A stretch of 64,000 nucleotides of DNA from Geodermatophilus aquaeductus (GCF_900182545.1 NZ_FXTJ01000011.1:85429-149428), one strand, 5' to 3'. Counted from the stretch's first letter, positions 35,544-45,730 are shown. Notes: generated by a model from the letters alone, not told the origin. Translations and numbers: made by a program.

Positions 35544-36722
35544 GTGACCGCCGACGCAGCGCCCGTCCCGCGTCGCCGTCCCCTGCGCCCGACCAGCAAG
35601 GTCCTGCCCGAGCACGCGCGGGCGCACCACCGGTCGATGGTGCTGCAGCACCTCTTCCACTCCGGTCCCCGGTCGCGCGCGGACCTCGCCCGCGCGACCG
35701 GGTTGACCCGGGTCACCGTCTCCGACCTGGTCTCCTCGCTGCTGGCCGAGGGGCTGGTCTCCGAGCTGGGCGTGCGCGCCGAGGCGCGGGTGGGCAAGCC
35801 CGCCACCCTCGTCGGCCTGCGCACCGACGCGTTCTCCATCGTCGCGGTCGACCTCGCCGACGACGAGCGCATGCACGGCGCGGTCCTCGAGCTGTCGGGC
35901 ACCGTCCTCGAGCGCCGCTCGGCGCTGGTGCAGGGGCTCACCGGCGAGGCCGCCGTCGCGGCGCTGCTGGACCTGTGCCGCGACCTCGTCGCCGCCTCGC
36001 CGCTGCCGGTGCTCGGCGTCGGCGTGGGCTCGCCCGGCGTCATCACCCCCGACGGCTGCGTCGTCCAGGCGCCCAACCGCGGCTGGTACGACCTCCCGCT
36101 GGCCGCCACGCTGACGGCGGAGCTCGCCCGGCCGGTGCACGTGGCCAACGACGCCAACACCGCCGCGCTCGGCGAGTTCACCTACGGCGAGGCCTCCGGC
36201 GGCGGGCTCATGGTGCTCACCGTCGGCGGCGGCGTGGGCGCGGGCATCGTCCTCGACGGCGCGCTGGTGCACGGCGACTCCCACGCGGCCGGCGAGATCG
36301 GCCACGTCACCGCCGTCGACGAGCGCGACGACGTCGACGGCGCGCCGCTGGGCCGGCCCGCGCCCTGCGCCTGCGGGCGCACCGGCTGCCTGGAGACGGT
36401 GCTGTCGGTCCCCGCGATCCGCCGGCGCGTCGAGGGCCTGGCCCCTGGCGACGCCGCCGTGGCGCTGGCCCAGGTGGGCCGGCGGCTCGGCATCGTGCTC
36501 GCCCCCGTGGTGAGCGCGCTCAACCTCCCGGAGGTCGTGCTGCGCGGCCCGCGGGAGCTCCTGGACGGCCCCCTGCGGGAGGCGGCGCTGGCCGCCCTCC
36601 GCGAGCGGACCATGCCGGTCATCAGCGGCACGGTGCAGCTGCGGATGACCTCGCTCGGCGAGGACGGCGCCCTCTCGGGGGCCGCCGTCCTCGTGCTGTC
36701 CGGCCAGCTCGGGGTGACGTGA
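35544..36722 (+). CDS. ROK-family transcriptional repressor (NagC/XylR type)
   Basis: The 392-residue protein has an N-terminal winged HTH (HRSMVLQHLFHSGPRSRADL, RATGLTRVTVSDLVSSLLAEGL) followed by a ROK sugar-binding domain. The ROK zinc motif appears as GEIGHVTAVDERD and CACGRTGCLE. The kinase-like domain has no clear DIGGTK phosphate loop, as expected for a regulator. It heads the amino-sugar operon. GlcNAc-6-P or a free sugar is the likely inducer. This role is filled by GntR-type DasR in streptomycetes, so the control differs here. Confidence 0.9.
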   Translation: MTADAAPVPRRRPLRPTSKVLPEHARAHHRSMVLQHLFHSGPRSRADLARATGLTRVTVSDLVSSLLAEGLVSELGVRAEARVGKPATLVGLRTDAFSIVAVDLADDERMHGAVLELSGTVLERRSALVQGLTGEAAVAALLDLCRDLVAASPLPVLGVGVGSPGVITPDGCVVQAPNRGWYDLPLAATLTAELARPVHVANDANTAALGEFTYGEASGGGLMVLTVGGGVGAGIVLDGALVHGDSHAAGEIGHVTAVDERDDVDGAPLGRPAPCACGRTGCLETVLSVPAIRRRVEGLAPGDAAVALAQVGRRLGIVLAPVVSALNLPEVVLRGPRELLDGPLREAALAALRERTMPVISGTVQLRMTSLGEDGALSGAAVLVLSGQLGVT

Positions 36723-36784
36723 CCACCCCGAGCCGGCCAGGTGCACGTCGGAGACATCCCGCGCAAACGAGGAGGAACCCCAAC

Positions 36785-38110
36785 ATGAGAAGAGTACGCA
36801 CCGGCGGCCTGGCCGCCGCCGCGGTCGCATCGCTGCTCGCCGTGTCCGCCTGCGGCGGGGGCGAGGCCGCGGAGGCCTCCTCGGACACCGAGGTCCGGCT
36901 GTGGCTCAACGGCACCGACACCCCGCAGGAGCTGCGCGACTACCTGAAGGAGACCTTCGAGGCCGACCACGAGGGCATGACGCTGGTCATCGAGGAGCAG
37001 GACTGGAGTGGCCTGGTGCCGCGGCTGCAGACGGCGCTGTCCAGCGAGGACCAGACGCCGGACCTCGTCGAGATCGGCAACACGCAGAGCCCGACGTTCA
37101 CCTACGCCGGCGCCTTCACCGAGCTGACCGACGTCTACGAGGACCTCGGCGGCGACGACCTGCTCCCCGGCTTCGTCGACGCCGGCACCGCCGACGGCAC
37201 CCTCTACGCGGTGCCCTACTACTCGGGCGCGCGGGCGGTCTTCTACCGCAAGGACCTCTTCCAGCAGGCCGGGGTCGCGGTCCCGACGACGCTCGAGGAG
37301 TTCCGCACCGCGGCGATCGCGCTGCAGCAGGCCAACCCCTCGCCGGACTTCAGCGGCTTCTGGTTCCCCGGCCAGGACTGGTACAACGGCGTGGCCTGGG
37401 TGTTCAGCAACGGCGGCGACCTCGCCGTCCAGGAGGGCGACCGCTGGGTCGGCGCGCTGTCCAGCCCGGAGTCGCAGGAGGCCCTGGCCGAGGTCCAGGA
37501 CCTGTTCACCAACGCCACGCGGGCTCCGCGCGACGCCGACTCCAACGAGCCGTGGGTGGCCTTCAACAACGGCCAGGCCGCGATGTTCTCCGCCCCGACC
37601 TGGGCCCGGTCCAGCATCGCGCTGCCCGAGTGCGACAAGGGCGTCGACCCGGACGACACCTCGCCCGAGGCCGAGGCGCTGCTGGCCGAGCAGCAGGCGT
37701 GCAACGAGGAGATCACCGGCGTCTTCCCGCTGCCCGGTGAGCAGCCCGGCTCCAGCGCGCCGGTCTTCGCCGGCGGCTCGAACATCGCCATCCCGACGAT
37801 GTCGCAGCGCCAGGAGGAGGCCCGCGACCTGCTGCGGATCATCTTCAGCGAGGAGTACCAGACGATGCTGGCCGAGAACGGGCTCATCCCCGGCAACAGC
37901 CAGTACGCCGACGCCCTCGGGGACGACGTCTACGCCCAGGCCGCGCTCGCCGCGGCGCGCAACGCCAAGCTGACGCCGGCCGCCGAGCAGTGGGCCGACG
38001 TCGAGGGCGCCCGGATCCTGGAGGACTTCTTCCAGCAGGTCGCCAGCGGTGCCGACGTCGCCCAGGCCGCGGCCGAGGCCGACCGGCTCATGGAGGAGAC
38101 GCTCAACTGA
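36785..38110 (+). CDS. Sugar ABC transporter binding lipoprotein, family 1
   Basis: The 441-residue protein has a lipoprotein signal ending LLAVSAC with Cys23. The mature protein is a family 1 sugar-binding protein: VRLWLNGTDTPQELRDYLKE, PDLVEIGNTQSPTFTYAGAF, VPYYSGARAVFYRKDLFQQAG and FAGGSNIAIPTMSQRQEEAR. The context (ROK kinase, NagA, NagB, GH3) points to GlcNAc or chitobiose as ligand, like DasA or NgcE. ATG 36785 has GAGGAGG upstream. A strong hairpin follows the stop. Confidence 0.93.
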   Translation: MRRVRTGGLAAAAVASLLAVSACGGGEAAEASSDTEVRLWLNGTDTPQELRDYLKETFEADHEGMTLVIEEQDWSGLVPRLQTALSSEDQTPDLVEIGNTQSPTFTYAGAFTELTDVYEDLGGDDLLPGFVDAGTADGTLYAVPYYSGARAVFYRKDLFQQAGVAVPTTLEEFRTAAIALQQANPSPDFSGFWFPGQDWYNGVAWVFSNGGDLAVQEGDRWVGALSSPESQEALAEVQDLFTNATRAPRDADSNEPWVAFNNGQAAMFSAPTWARSSIALPECDKGVDPDDTSPEAEALLAEQQACNEEITGVFPLPGEQPGSSAPVFAGGSNIAIPTMSQRQEEARDLLRIIFSEEYQTMLAENGLIPGNSQYADALGDDVYAQAALAAARNAKLTPAAEQWADVEGARILEDFFQQVASGADVAQAAAEADRLMEETLN

Positions 38111-38116
38111 CCGCCC

Positions 38117-38151
38117 GACCGGGGAGGGCGGCCCGCCCGCCCTCCCCGGTC
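38117..38151 (+). terminator. Intra-operon hairpin after the binding-protein gene
   Basis: GACCGGGGAGGGCGG (38117-38131) pairs perfectly with CCGCCCTCCCCGGTC (38137-38151). It stands between the binding protein and the first permease. Such hairpins stabilise the upstream mRNA or cause partial termination, giving more binding protein than permease. Confidence 0.75.
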
Positions 38152-38175
38152 CCCGGACGCCCCGGAGCCTCTGCG

Positions 38176-39162
38176 ATGGCCGCGCCACCCCTGCCGCCCG
38201 AGACGGCGGCACCCCCGCGGGACCCGCTCGTCGCCGAGCCCGTCCCCGCCCGTCCCGTCCCGCCCCGGCGGCGCCTGCCCTGGCGCTCGCGCCTGGGCCC
38301 CTACGCCCTGCTCGTCCCGGCGCTCGTCCCGGTCGCCGTCGGCCTCGGCTACCCGCTGGCGCGGCAGTTCGTGCTGTCCTTCCAGGAGTACGGCCTGGCC
38401 CAGCAGTTCGGCCGGCCGGCCGAGTGGGTGGGCCTGCGCAACTACACCGACCTGCTGTCGGACCCCTACGTGTGGGGCGTCATCGGCCGGTCGATCGCCT
38501 TCTGCCTGGTCAACGCCGGGCTGACCATGGCGATCGGGGTGACGCTGGCGGTCCTCATGACCCGGGTCGGCCGGGGCGCCCGGATCACGCTGCAGGTCGG
38601 GCTCCTGCTGGCCTGGGGCACCCCGGTGCTGGCCACGCTCACCGTCTGGCAGTGGCTGTTCGACTCGCAGTACGGCGTCGTCAACTGGCTGCTGTCGGAC
38701 CCGCTCGGCGCCGAGGGCTTCCGCGGGCACTCGTGGATCATCGAGCCGGCGTCGTTCTACCTGGTGGCCACGGTGATCGTGGTCTGGATGAGCGTGCCGT
38801 TCGTCGTCTTCACGACCTACGCCGCGCTGCTGCAGGTGCCCGCCGAGTGCGTCGAGGCCGCCCAGCTCGACGGCGCCAGCGCCTGGCAGCGGTTCCGTCA
38901 CCTGTCGCTGCCGCTGATCAAGCCGGTGCTGCTGATCGCCGGACTGCTGCAGGTCATCTGGGACCTGAGGGTGTTCACCCAGATCCACGTCCTGCAGAAG
39001 GCCGGCGCCCCGACCCGGGAGACCCACCTGCTCGGCACCTACGTCTACTCGCTGTCCCGGGAGTTCTCCCTGGCCGGCGCCATGGCCACGGTCATGCTCG
39101 TCATCACGCTGTGCCTGACCGGCTTCTACATCCGCCGCATGCTGCGGGAGGAGGACCTGTGA
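38176..39162 (+). CDS. Sugar ABC transporter permease 1 (MalF-like)
   Basis: The 328-residue membrane protein has a Pro-rich cytosolic start, then six predicted helices, the first at GPYALLVPALVPVAVGLGYP. The EAA loop EAAQLDGASAWQRFRHLSLPLI binds the ATPase. The overall type is CUT1 permease. Start ATG 38176 is the first in frame after the hairpin. Its stop overlaps the next start (GTGA at 39159). Confidence 0.92.
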   Translation: MAAPPLPPETAAPPRDPLVAEPVPARPVPPRRRLPWRSRLGPYALLVPALVPVAVGLGYPLARQFVLSFQEYGLAQQFGRPAEWVGLRNYTDLLSDPYVWGVIGRSIAFCLVNAGLTMAIGVTLAVLMTRVGRGARITLQVGLLLAWGTPVLATLTVWQWLFDSQYGVVNWLLSDPLGAEGFRGHSWIIEPASFYLVATVIVVWMSVPFVVFTTYAALLQVPAECVEAAQLDGASAWQRFRHLSLPLIKPVLLIAGLLQVIWDLRVFTQIHVLQKAGAPTRETHLLGTYVYSLSREFSLAGAMATVMLVITLCLTGFYIRRMLREEDL

Positions 39163-40076
39163 GCGCCGCCGTCCCGCCCACTGCCGCCGTCCCGACGGCG
39201 GTGAGCCCCGCCCGGCCCGCCCGCCGCCCGCGCCGCCGCATCCGGCCGCGCACCCGGGCCGCCCGCTGGCTGCTCGGCGCGCTGGCCGTCGTCGTCGCGC
39301 TGGTGTGGGCCTTCCCCATCTACTGGATGGTCAGCAGCGCCTTCCTGCCCACCGCCCGGCTGCGGACGCCGGAGCCGACCTTCTTCCCGTTCGACGGCAC
39401 CCTGGCCAACTTCCGCCAGGTGCTGACCGACGGGTCGTTCTACGCCTCGTTCCGCGTCTCGCTCGCCGTCACCGGTCTGACGCTGGTGTTCGCGGTGTTG
39501 TTCGCATTCGTCGCGGCACTGGCGATCAGCCGTTTCCGGTTCCGCGGGAGAAAGGCGTTCATCGTCACCGTCCTCGTCGTCCAGATGATCCCCGCGGAGG
39601 GGTTGTTCATCTCGCAGTACGCCGTTCTCGACGACTGGGGTCTGGTCAATTCCGTACTGGGTCTGACCATCGTCTACGTGGCGGCCATTCTCCCGTTCAC
39701 GATCTGGATGCTGCGCGGTTTCGTGAACGGCGTCCCCATCGAACTGGAGGAGGCCGCGATGGTCGACGGCCTCTCCCGCACCCGCGCCTTCTTCCGCATC
39801 ACCTTCCCGCTGCTGGCGCCGGGCCTGGTGGCCTCGGGTGTCTACGGGTTCCTGCAGGCGTGGAACGAGTACACCCTCGCCCTGGTCGTCATGACCGACC
39901 CCGGCGAGCGGACCCTGCCGCTGTGGCTGCAGGGCCTGGTCGAGGCCAACCGGGCCACCGACTGGGGCGTGGTCATGGCCGGCGCGACCCTCATCGCGGT
40001 GCCGGTCATCGCCTTCTTCCTGCTGGTGCAGAAGCGGATGAGCGCCGGTCTGGTGGCCGGGGCGGTGAAGGGGTGA
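39159..40076 (+). CDS. Sugar ABC transporter permease 2 (MalG-like)
   Basis: The 305-residue membrane protein has six helices and the EAA motif LEEAAMVDGLSRTRAFFRITFPLLAPGL. The N-terminus is basic and Pro/Arg rich in the cytosol. It pairs with permease 1 as the CUT1 channel. Between about 39480 and 39770 the DNA has many A/T-ending codons (for example GTG TTG TTC GCA TTC, GTC AAT TCC GTA CTG), unlike the flanks. This patch may be of different origin; see findings. Its stop overlaps the kinase start (GTGA). Confidence 0.93.
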   Translation: MSAAVPPTAAVPTAVSPARPARRPRRRIRPRTRAARWLLGALAVVVALVWAFPIYWMVSSAFLPTARLRTPEPTFFPFDGTLANFRQVLTDGSFYASFRVSLAVTGLTLVFAVLFAFVAALAISRFRFRGRKAFIVTVLVVQMIPAEGLFISQYAVLDDWGLVNSVLGLTIVYVAAILPFTIWMLRGFVNGVPIELEEAAMVDGLSRTRAFFRITFPLLAPGLVASGVYGFLQAWNEYTLALVVMTDPGERTLPLWLQGLVEANRATDWGVVMAGATLIAVPVIAFFLLVQKRMSAGLVAGAVKG

Positions 40077-41029
40077 GGGCGCCGGGCTGGTCGGTCGGCC
40101 TCGACATCGGGGGCACGAAGGTCCTCGGCGTCCTCCTCGACGACGTCGCCACCGTCCGCGGCAGCGTCCGCGTGCCCACCCGGCGCGGCACCGAGGGCGT
40201 GGTCGCGGCCGCCGCCGAGGTGGTGGAGCAGCTGTGCGCCGACGCGCGGATGGCCGTCGACGACCTCGCCGGGGTGGGCGCCGGCGTGCCCGGGCTGGTC
40301 GACCCCGCCACCGGGGCGGTCTCGCACGCGGTGAACCTCGGCATCGACGACCGCGGCGTGGCGCTGGCGCCGCTGCTCTCGGCCCGCCTCGGCGGGGTGC
40401 CGGTGGCGGTGGAGAACGACCTCAACGTGGCCGCCGTCGGCGCGGCCCGCGTGCTCGGCCTGCGCGGTGACCTCGCGCTGCTCGGCCTGGGGACCGGCGT
40501 CGCCGCGGGCCTGCTGCTCGGCGGCGGGCTGCGCCGCGGGCACGGCGGGGGAGCGGGGGAGATCGGGCACGTGCCGCTGGACCCGGCCGGCCCCCGCTGC
40601 CCCTGCGGGCAGTGCGGCTGCCTGGAGCTCTACGCCTCCGGCTCGGCGCTCGACGCGGCCTGGCCGTCCCCGCCCGGGGTGCCGGCGGCGGCCGCGGTCT
40701 TCGGCGCGGCGGCCCTCGGCGACCCCGCGGCGGTGCGGGTCCGGGACCGCTTCGCCGGCGCGGTGGCCGCCGCCGTGCGGCTGCTGGTGCTGACCTGCGA
40801 CGTCGAGCACGTGGTGCTCGGCGGCGGGGTGGCGGAGGTGGGCCAGCCGCTGGTCACCGCCGTCCGCGAGCAGCTGGAGCGGCAGGCGGCCGGGTCGCCG
40901 TTCCTGCGCAGCCTGGCCATCGCCGGACGGGTGACGGTGGTGCCGGCCGGGGTGCCGGTGGCCCCGGTCGGGGCCGCGCTCACCGCCCGGGAGGCCGCGC
41001 CTCCTCCCGTGGGGGCCGCGTGGAGGTGA
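40073..41029 (+). CDS. ROK-family sugar kinase (GlcNAc kinase/glucokinase type)
   Basis: The 318-residue kinase has the phosphate loop GLDIGGTKVLGVL, the catalytic Asp in AVENDLNVAAVG, and the ROK zinc site GEIGHVPLDPAG with CPCGQCGCLE. It should phosphorylate an imported hexose with ATP; the context makes GlcNAc (to GlcNAc-6-P) the best guess. GTG 40073 overlaps the permease stop; the next gene overlaps its end. Confidence 0.9.
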   Translation: MRAPGWSVGLDIGGTKVLGVLLDDVATVRGSVRVPTRRGTEGVVAAAAEVVEQLCADARMAVDDLAGVGAGVPGLVDPATGAVSHAVNLGIDDRGVALAPLLSARLGGVPVAVENDLNVAAVGAARVLGLRGDLALLGLGTGVAAGLLLGGGLRRGHGGGAGEIGHVPLDPAGPRCPCGQCGCLELYASGSALDAAWPSPPGVPAAAAVFGAAALGDPAAVRVRDRFAGAVAAAVRLLVLTCDVEHVVLGGGVAEVGQPLVTAVREQLERQAAGSPFLRSLAIAGRVTVVPAGVPVAPVGAALTAREAAPPPVGAAWR

Positions 41030-41802
41030 TCGTCCTGCCCGGTCCCGACGACGTCGCCCGGGTCGCCGCCGACGTGGTGGCCGACGTCGTGCGGCGCCGG
41101 CCCGGCGCGGTGCTGGGGCTGGCCACCGGGTCCTCGCCGGTGGGCGTCTACGCCGAGCTGGCCCGCCGGGTCACGGCCGGCGAGCTCGACCTGACCGGCG
41201 TCAGCGGATTCGCGCTCGACGAGTACGTGGGCCTGCCGGCCGGGCACCCGGAGAGCTACGCGGCCGTCATCGCGCGCGACGTCACCGGCCCGCTGGGCCT
41301 CGACCCGGCCCGCGTGCACGTGCCCGACGGCCGCGCCGCGGACCTCGAGGCGGCGGCGGAGGCCTACGAGCAGGCACTCGCCGACGCCGGCGGGGTCGAC
41401 GTCCAGCTGCTCGGGATCGGCGCCAACGGGCACATCGGGTTCAACGAGCCGACGTCGTCGTTCGGGTCGCGCACCCGGCTCAAGACGCTGGCGGCGCGCA
41501 CCCGGGCGGACAACGCGCGCTTCTTCACCTCGCCCGACGAGGTGCCGCTGCACTGCCTCACCCAGGGGCTGGGCACCATCCTCGGGGCCCGGCGGCTGCT
41601 GCTGGTGGCACAGGGGAGCGCCAAGGCCGAGGCGGTCGCGGCGGCCGTCGAGGGGCCGCTGACCAGCATGGTCCCGGCCTCGGCGCTGCAGCTGCACCCG
41701 CGGGCGACCGTCGTCGTCGACGAGGAGGCGGCCGCCCGGCTGACCCTGCTCGACCACTACCGCCAGGTGTACGCCGCCAAGCCGGACTGGCAGCGGCCCT
41801 AG
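41020..41802 (+). CDS. nagB: Glucosamine-6-phosphate deaminase
   Basis: The 260-residue enzyme converts glucosamine-6-P to fructose-6-P and ammonia. Motifs are LGLATGSSPVGVYAEL (phosphate loop), SGFALDEYVGLP with the catalytic Asp, GIGANGHIGFNEPTSSF with the catalytic His, and TQGLGTILGARRLLLVAQG. Length is typical. GTG 41020 overlaps the kinase by 10 nt; GTG 41026 is an alternative. Its stop codon lies in the CTAG shared with the convergent nagA gene. Confidence 0.95.
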   Translation: MEVIVLPGPDDVARVAADVVADVVRRRPGAVLGLATGSSPVGVYAELARRVTAGELDLTGVSGFALDEYVGLPAGHPESYAAVIARDVTGPLGLDPARVHVPDGRAADLEAAAEAYEQALADAGGVDVQLLGIGANGHIGFNEPTSSFGSRTRLKTLAARTRADNARFFTSPDEVPLHCLTQGLGTILGARRLLLVAQGSAKAEAVAAAVEGPLTSMVPASALQLHPRATVVVDEEAAARLTLLDHYRQVYAAKPDWQRP

Positions 41803-42929
41803 CGGACCCGGCGACCGGCCGCCCAGACGCCCGTGACGGACCGGTCCGGACCGAGGGCGACGACGTCGGCGGCGTAGCCGGGCGCCAGGCGGCCGAAGGT
41901 GCTCTCCAGGCCGAGGGTCCGGGCCGGTGCGGCGGTCAGCGCGGTGACGGCGGCGACCTGCTCGACACCCGCGCCGAGCGCGGTGCGCAGCGCGGCGTCC
42001 TGGGTGAGTGTCGACCCGGCGATCGTGTCGGTGCCCGCGACCACCGCCCGCCCGCCGCGCACCTGCACCGCCCGACCGCCCAGCCGGTGGTCGCCGTCGC
42101 CGGCGCCCGCGGCGGCCATCGCGTCGGTGACCAGCGCGACCCGTCCCGGTGCGCCGGCCAGCAGCAGGCGCGCGACCACGGGGTGCACGTGCACGCCGTC
42201 GAGGACGAGCTCCAGGTTGACCCGGGGGTCGGCCAGCGCGGCGCCGACCGGGCCGGGCTCGCGGTGGTGCAGGCCGGGCATGGCGTTGAGCGCGTGGGTG
42301 AGCAGCCGGGCGCCGGCGTCGAAGGCGGCCGCGGTGAGCGCGGCGTCGGCCTCGGTGTGCCCGACGGCGACGACCACCCCCGCGGCGGTGAGGTCCCGGA
42401 CCGCCTGCAGGGCGCCGGGCAGCTCGGGCGCCACGGTGACCTGCCGCAGCGTGCCGCGCGCGGCGGCGAGCAGCCGGTCGACGGCGTCGGCGGTGGGGGC
42501 GAGCAGGTGGCGGGGGTCGTGCGCGCCGCAGCGGGCCGGGGCGAGGAACGGGCCCTCGAGGTGGGCGCCGAGCACGGTCGGGTCACCGGCGGCCACCTCG
42601 GCGATGCCGGCCAGGGACGTCTCCAGCTCCGCGAGCGGCGCGGCCACCAGGCTGAGGACGGAGCGGGTGGTGCCGGCCGAGCGGTGCACGGCGAGGGCGG
42701 TACGGATGGCGTCGGGGCCGTCGTCGAAGGCCGCGCCGCCGCCGCCGTGGGCGTGCAGGTCGACGAACCCCGGCACGAGGTCGGCGCCGGCGAGGTCGAC
42801 GGTCTCGTCCGCGGCCGGGCGGCGGCCGGTGCCGGTGGCGGTGATGGCGTCGCCGTCGAGCAGCACCCAGCCGGGCCCGCTGACCCCGCCGGCGTCGACC
42901 AGCCGTGCCCCGGCCAGCAGCGTGCTCAT
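41799..42929 (-). CDS. nagA: N-acetylglucosamine-6-phosphate deacetylase
   Basis: The 376-residue amidohydrolase removes acetate from GlcNAc-6-P. Metal and catalytic residues are visible: HAH in FVDLHAHGGGG, Glu in GAHLEGPFL, His in VAVGHTEAD, His in LLTHALNAM and the catalytic Asp in LVTDAMAA. ATG 42929 overlaps the stop of the GH3 gene (ATGA). The minus strand stop CTA at 41799 shares CTAG with nagB, so both ends overlap neighbours. Confidence 0.95.
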   Translation of the reverse strand: MSTLLAGARLVDAGGVSGPGWVLLDGDAITATGTGRRPAADETVDLAGADLVPGFVDLHAHGGGGAAFDDGPDAIRTALAVHRSAGTTRSVLSLVAAPLAELETSLAGIAEVAAGDPTVLGAHLEGPFLAPARCGAHDPRHLLAPTADAVDRLLAAARGTLRQVTVAPELPGALQAVRDLTAAGVVVAVGHTEADAALTAAAFDAGARLLTHALNAMPGLHHREPGPVGAALADPRVNLELVLDGVHVHPVVARLLLAGAPGRVALVTDAMAAAGAGDGDHRLGGRAVQVRGGRAVVAGTDTIAGSTLTQDAALRTALGAGVEQVAAVTALTAAPARTLGLESTFGRLAPGYAADVVALGPDRSVTGVWAAGRRVR

Positions 42930-44401
42930 CCGCGCAGCGCCCTGCCCGCGAGTGCCTCGGCCGCCGCCTGCGTGAGCACCCGGGCCGCGCCGTGGGTGGT
43001 CAGCACGGGGCCGGTGGTCAGGCCGGCGTCGTCGGGCATGCCGAGCACCACGACGACGGCGTCGTGCCGGGCGGCGAGCAGCGTCTGCAGCCATCCGCGC
43101 TGGTCGGGGTGCCGGTAGGCATCGCGGACGGCGACCACCAGCGGCCGCCCGCCGGCGCGTCCGGCCACCTCGGCGGGCGCCGGGTCGCCGCCGCGCACGG
43201 TCACCGCCTCGGCGAGCAGGCCCAGCCCGGCCAGCGGGTCGGCCAGGCTCCACCGGGCGTCGCCGACGGCCATGTTCGCCTCACCGCGCAGCTCCACGAC
43301 CACCGCCGGGGCGGCCAGCGGGACGACGTCGCGCAGCCGCAGCGCCCGCCGCGCGGCCACCGCACCGGGGTCGCCCTCCGGCACCGCGCCCGCGGCCCGG
43401 GCCGCCTGCCGCTCGCGCAGCGCGCGCACCCGGCCCACCGCCTCGTGCAGCCGCGCCTCGGTCAGCCGGCCCTCGCGCACGGCCGCGGCGACCGCCCGCC
43501 GGATCGCGGCGCAGTGCTCCTCGCCGTCCTCGGCGCCGACCAGCAGCAGGTCCGCGCCGGCCGCCAGCGACAGCGCGCCGGCACCGGCGATCCCGTGTGC
43601 GGCCCGCACCCCCGCCATGTCGAGCGCGTCGGTGACCACGACGCCGTCGAACCCCAGCTCGCCGCGCAGGACGTCGACCAGCCACCGCCGGCTGAGCGTG
43701 GCGGGCTGCGCGTCGACCGCGGGGAAGACGACGTGCGAGGTCATCACCAGCTCCGCGCCGGCGGCGACGGCCGCGGTGAAGGGCGGCAGCTCCCGGGCGC
43801 GGGCGGTGCCGGGGTCGACGTCGACCACCGGCAGGCCGAGGTGGGAGTCGACGGTGGTGGCGCCGTGGCCGGGGAAGTGCTTGGCGCACGCGGCCACGCC
43901 GGCGGCCTGCAGGCCGGCCACGAAGGCGGCGCCGTGCCGGGCGACCAGCGCCGGGTCCGCGCCGAAGGACCGCACGCCGATCACCGGGTTGCGGGGGTCG
44001 CTGTTGACGTCGACCGACGGCGCGAGGTCGACATCGACCCCGGCGCGGCGCAGGTCGGCACCGACGGCCGTGGCCACCGCGCGGGTCAGCGCGACGTCGT
44101 CGACGACCCCGAGGGCCAGGTTGCCCGGGTAGCCGCTCCCGACCAGGTAGTCGAGCCGAGTGACGTCGCCGCCCTCCTCGTCGAGGGTCACCAGGGCGTC
44201 GGGCGCGGCGGCGTGGACGGCGTCGCTGATCGCCCGGACCCGCTCCGGCGCGGACTGTGCGGGCCCCGCGGTGAGGTTGGCGCCGTAGACGCAGACGCCG
44301 GCCATCCCGCGCCCGAGCGCGTCGGCGACCCAGCCGGGGACCTCCGGTCCGGAGAAGCCCGGGACGAGGCAGGAGTCGACCAGGTCGTCCAGTTCCGACA
44401 T
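42926..44401 (-). CDS. Glycoside hydrolase family 3, beta-N-acetylglucosaminidase (NagZ/DasD type)
   Basis: The 491-residue protein has the GH3 NagZ signature AKHFPGHGATTVDSHLGLP, where Asp-His form the unusual acid/base pair. The nucleophile Asp is in VVVTDALDM. There is no signal peptide, so it acts in the cytosol. It would cleave imported chitobiose or GlcNAc-MurNAc into monosaccharides for the ROK kinase. The C-terminal 150 residues form an extra alpha/beta domain. It is in one operon with nagA. Confidence 0.92.
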   Translation of the reverse strand: MSELDDLVDSCLVPGFSGPEVPGWVADALGRGMAGVCVYGANLTAGPAQSAPERVRAISDAVHAAAPDALVTLDEEGGDVTRLDYLVGSGYPGNLALGVVDDVALTRAVATAVGADLRRAGVDVDLAPSVDVNSDPRNPVIGVRSFGADPALVARHGAAFVAGLQAAGVAACAKHFPGHGATTVDSHLGLPVVDVDPGTARARELPPFTAAVAAGAELVMTSHVVFPAVDAQPATLSRRWLVDVLRGELGFDGVVVTDALDMAGVRAAHGIAGAGALSLAAGADLLLVGAEDGEEHCAAIRRAVAAAVREGRLTEARLHEAVGRVRALRERQAARAAGAVPEGDPGAVAARRALRLRDVVPLAAPAVVVELRGEANMAVGDARWSLADPLAGLGLLAEAVTVRGGDPAPAEVAGRAGGRPLVVAVRDAYRHPDQRGWLQTLLAARHDAVVVVLGMPDDAGLTTGPVLTTHGAARVLTQAAAEALAGRALRG

Positions 44402-44423
44402 CGGCTCCGCCGTTCCCTCGGGC

Positions 44424-44588
44424 GCCGGGAAATGGAGCGCCGACGGCTCCGGGAATGGCGCACGGCGAGCATATCGGCACGGGGCGCCGCGCGGGCCGGG
44501 AAATGGCGCGCGGGCCCTTTCCCCACCCCCTCGGCTGCACTACTGTCGCCAGCGCGCCGGGCGACGTTCCGGTGCGCGCGGGAAATGC
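44424..44588. repeat. Four GGGAAATG-type repeats upstream of msiK
   Basis: GCCGGGAAATGG (44424-44435), CCGGGAATGG (44449-44458), GCCGGGAAATGGCGCG (44495-44510) and GCGCGGGAAATGC (44576-44588) lie in the 225 bp region between the divergent GH3 and ATPase genes. They may be regulator half-sites. All point in the same direction. Confidence 0.6.
44541..44546 (+). promoter_or_regulatory. -10 box for the MsiK-type ATPase gene
   Basis: TACTGT is a good TANNNT match in the divergent region. It lies 81 nt before ATG 44627, so this transcript would have a leader. No clear -35 was found. Confidence 0.4.
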
Positions 44589-44626
44589 ATCCCGCCGGCG
44601 CTCCACACCGCTTCGGAGGACCCGCG

Positions 44627-45687
<1,061 letters not shown>

Positions 45688-45703
<16 letters not shown>

Positions 45704-45730
45704 GCAAGCGGGCGCATCGCGGCGCGAGCA
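45688..45730 (+). repeat. 19 bp direct repeat at the msiK stop
   Basis: GCGCATCGCGGCCTGAGCA (45688-45706, holding the stop) recurs at 45712-45730 with two mismatches. The rest of the 280 bp gap to 45983 shows no gene; GTCCGG/CCGGAC dyads near 45911-45935 could belong to a promoter. Confidence 0.7.
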
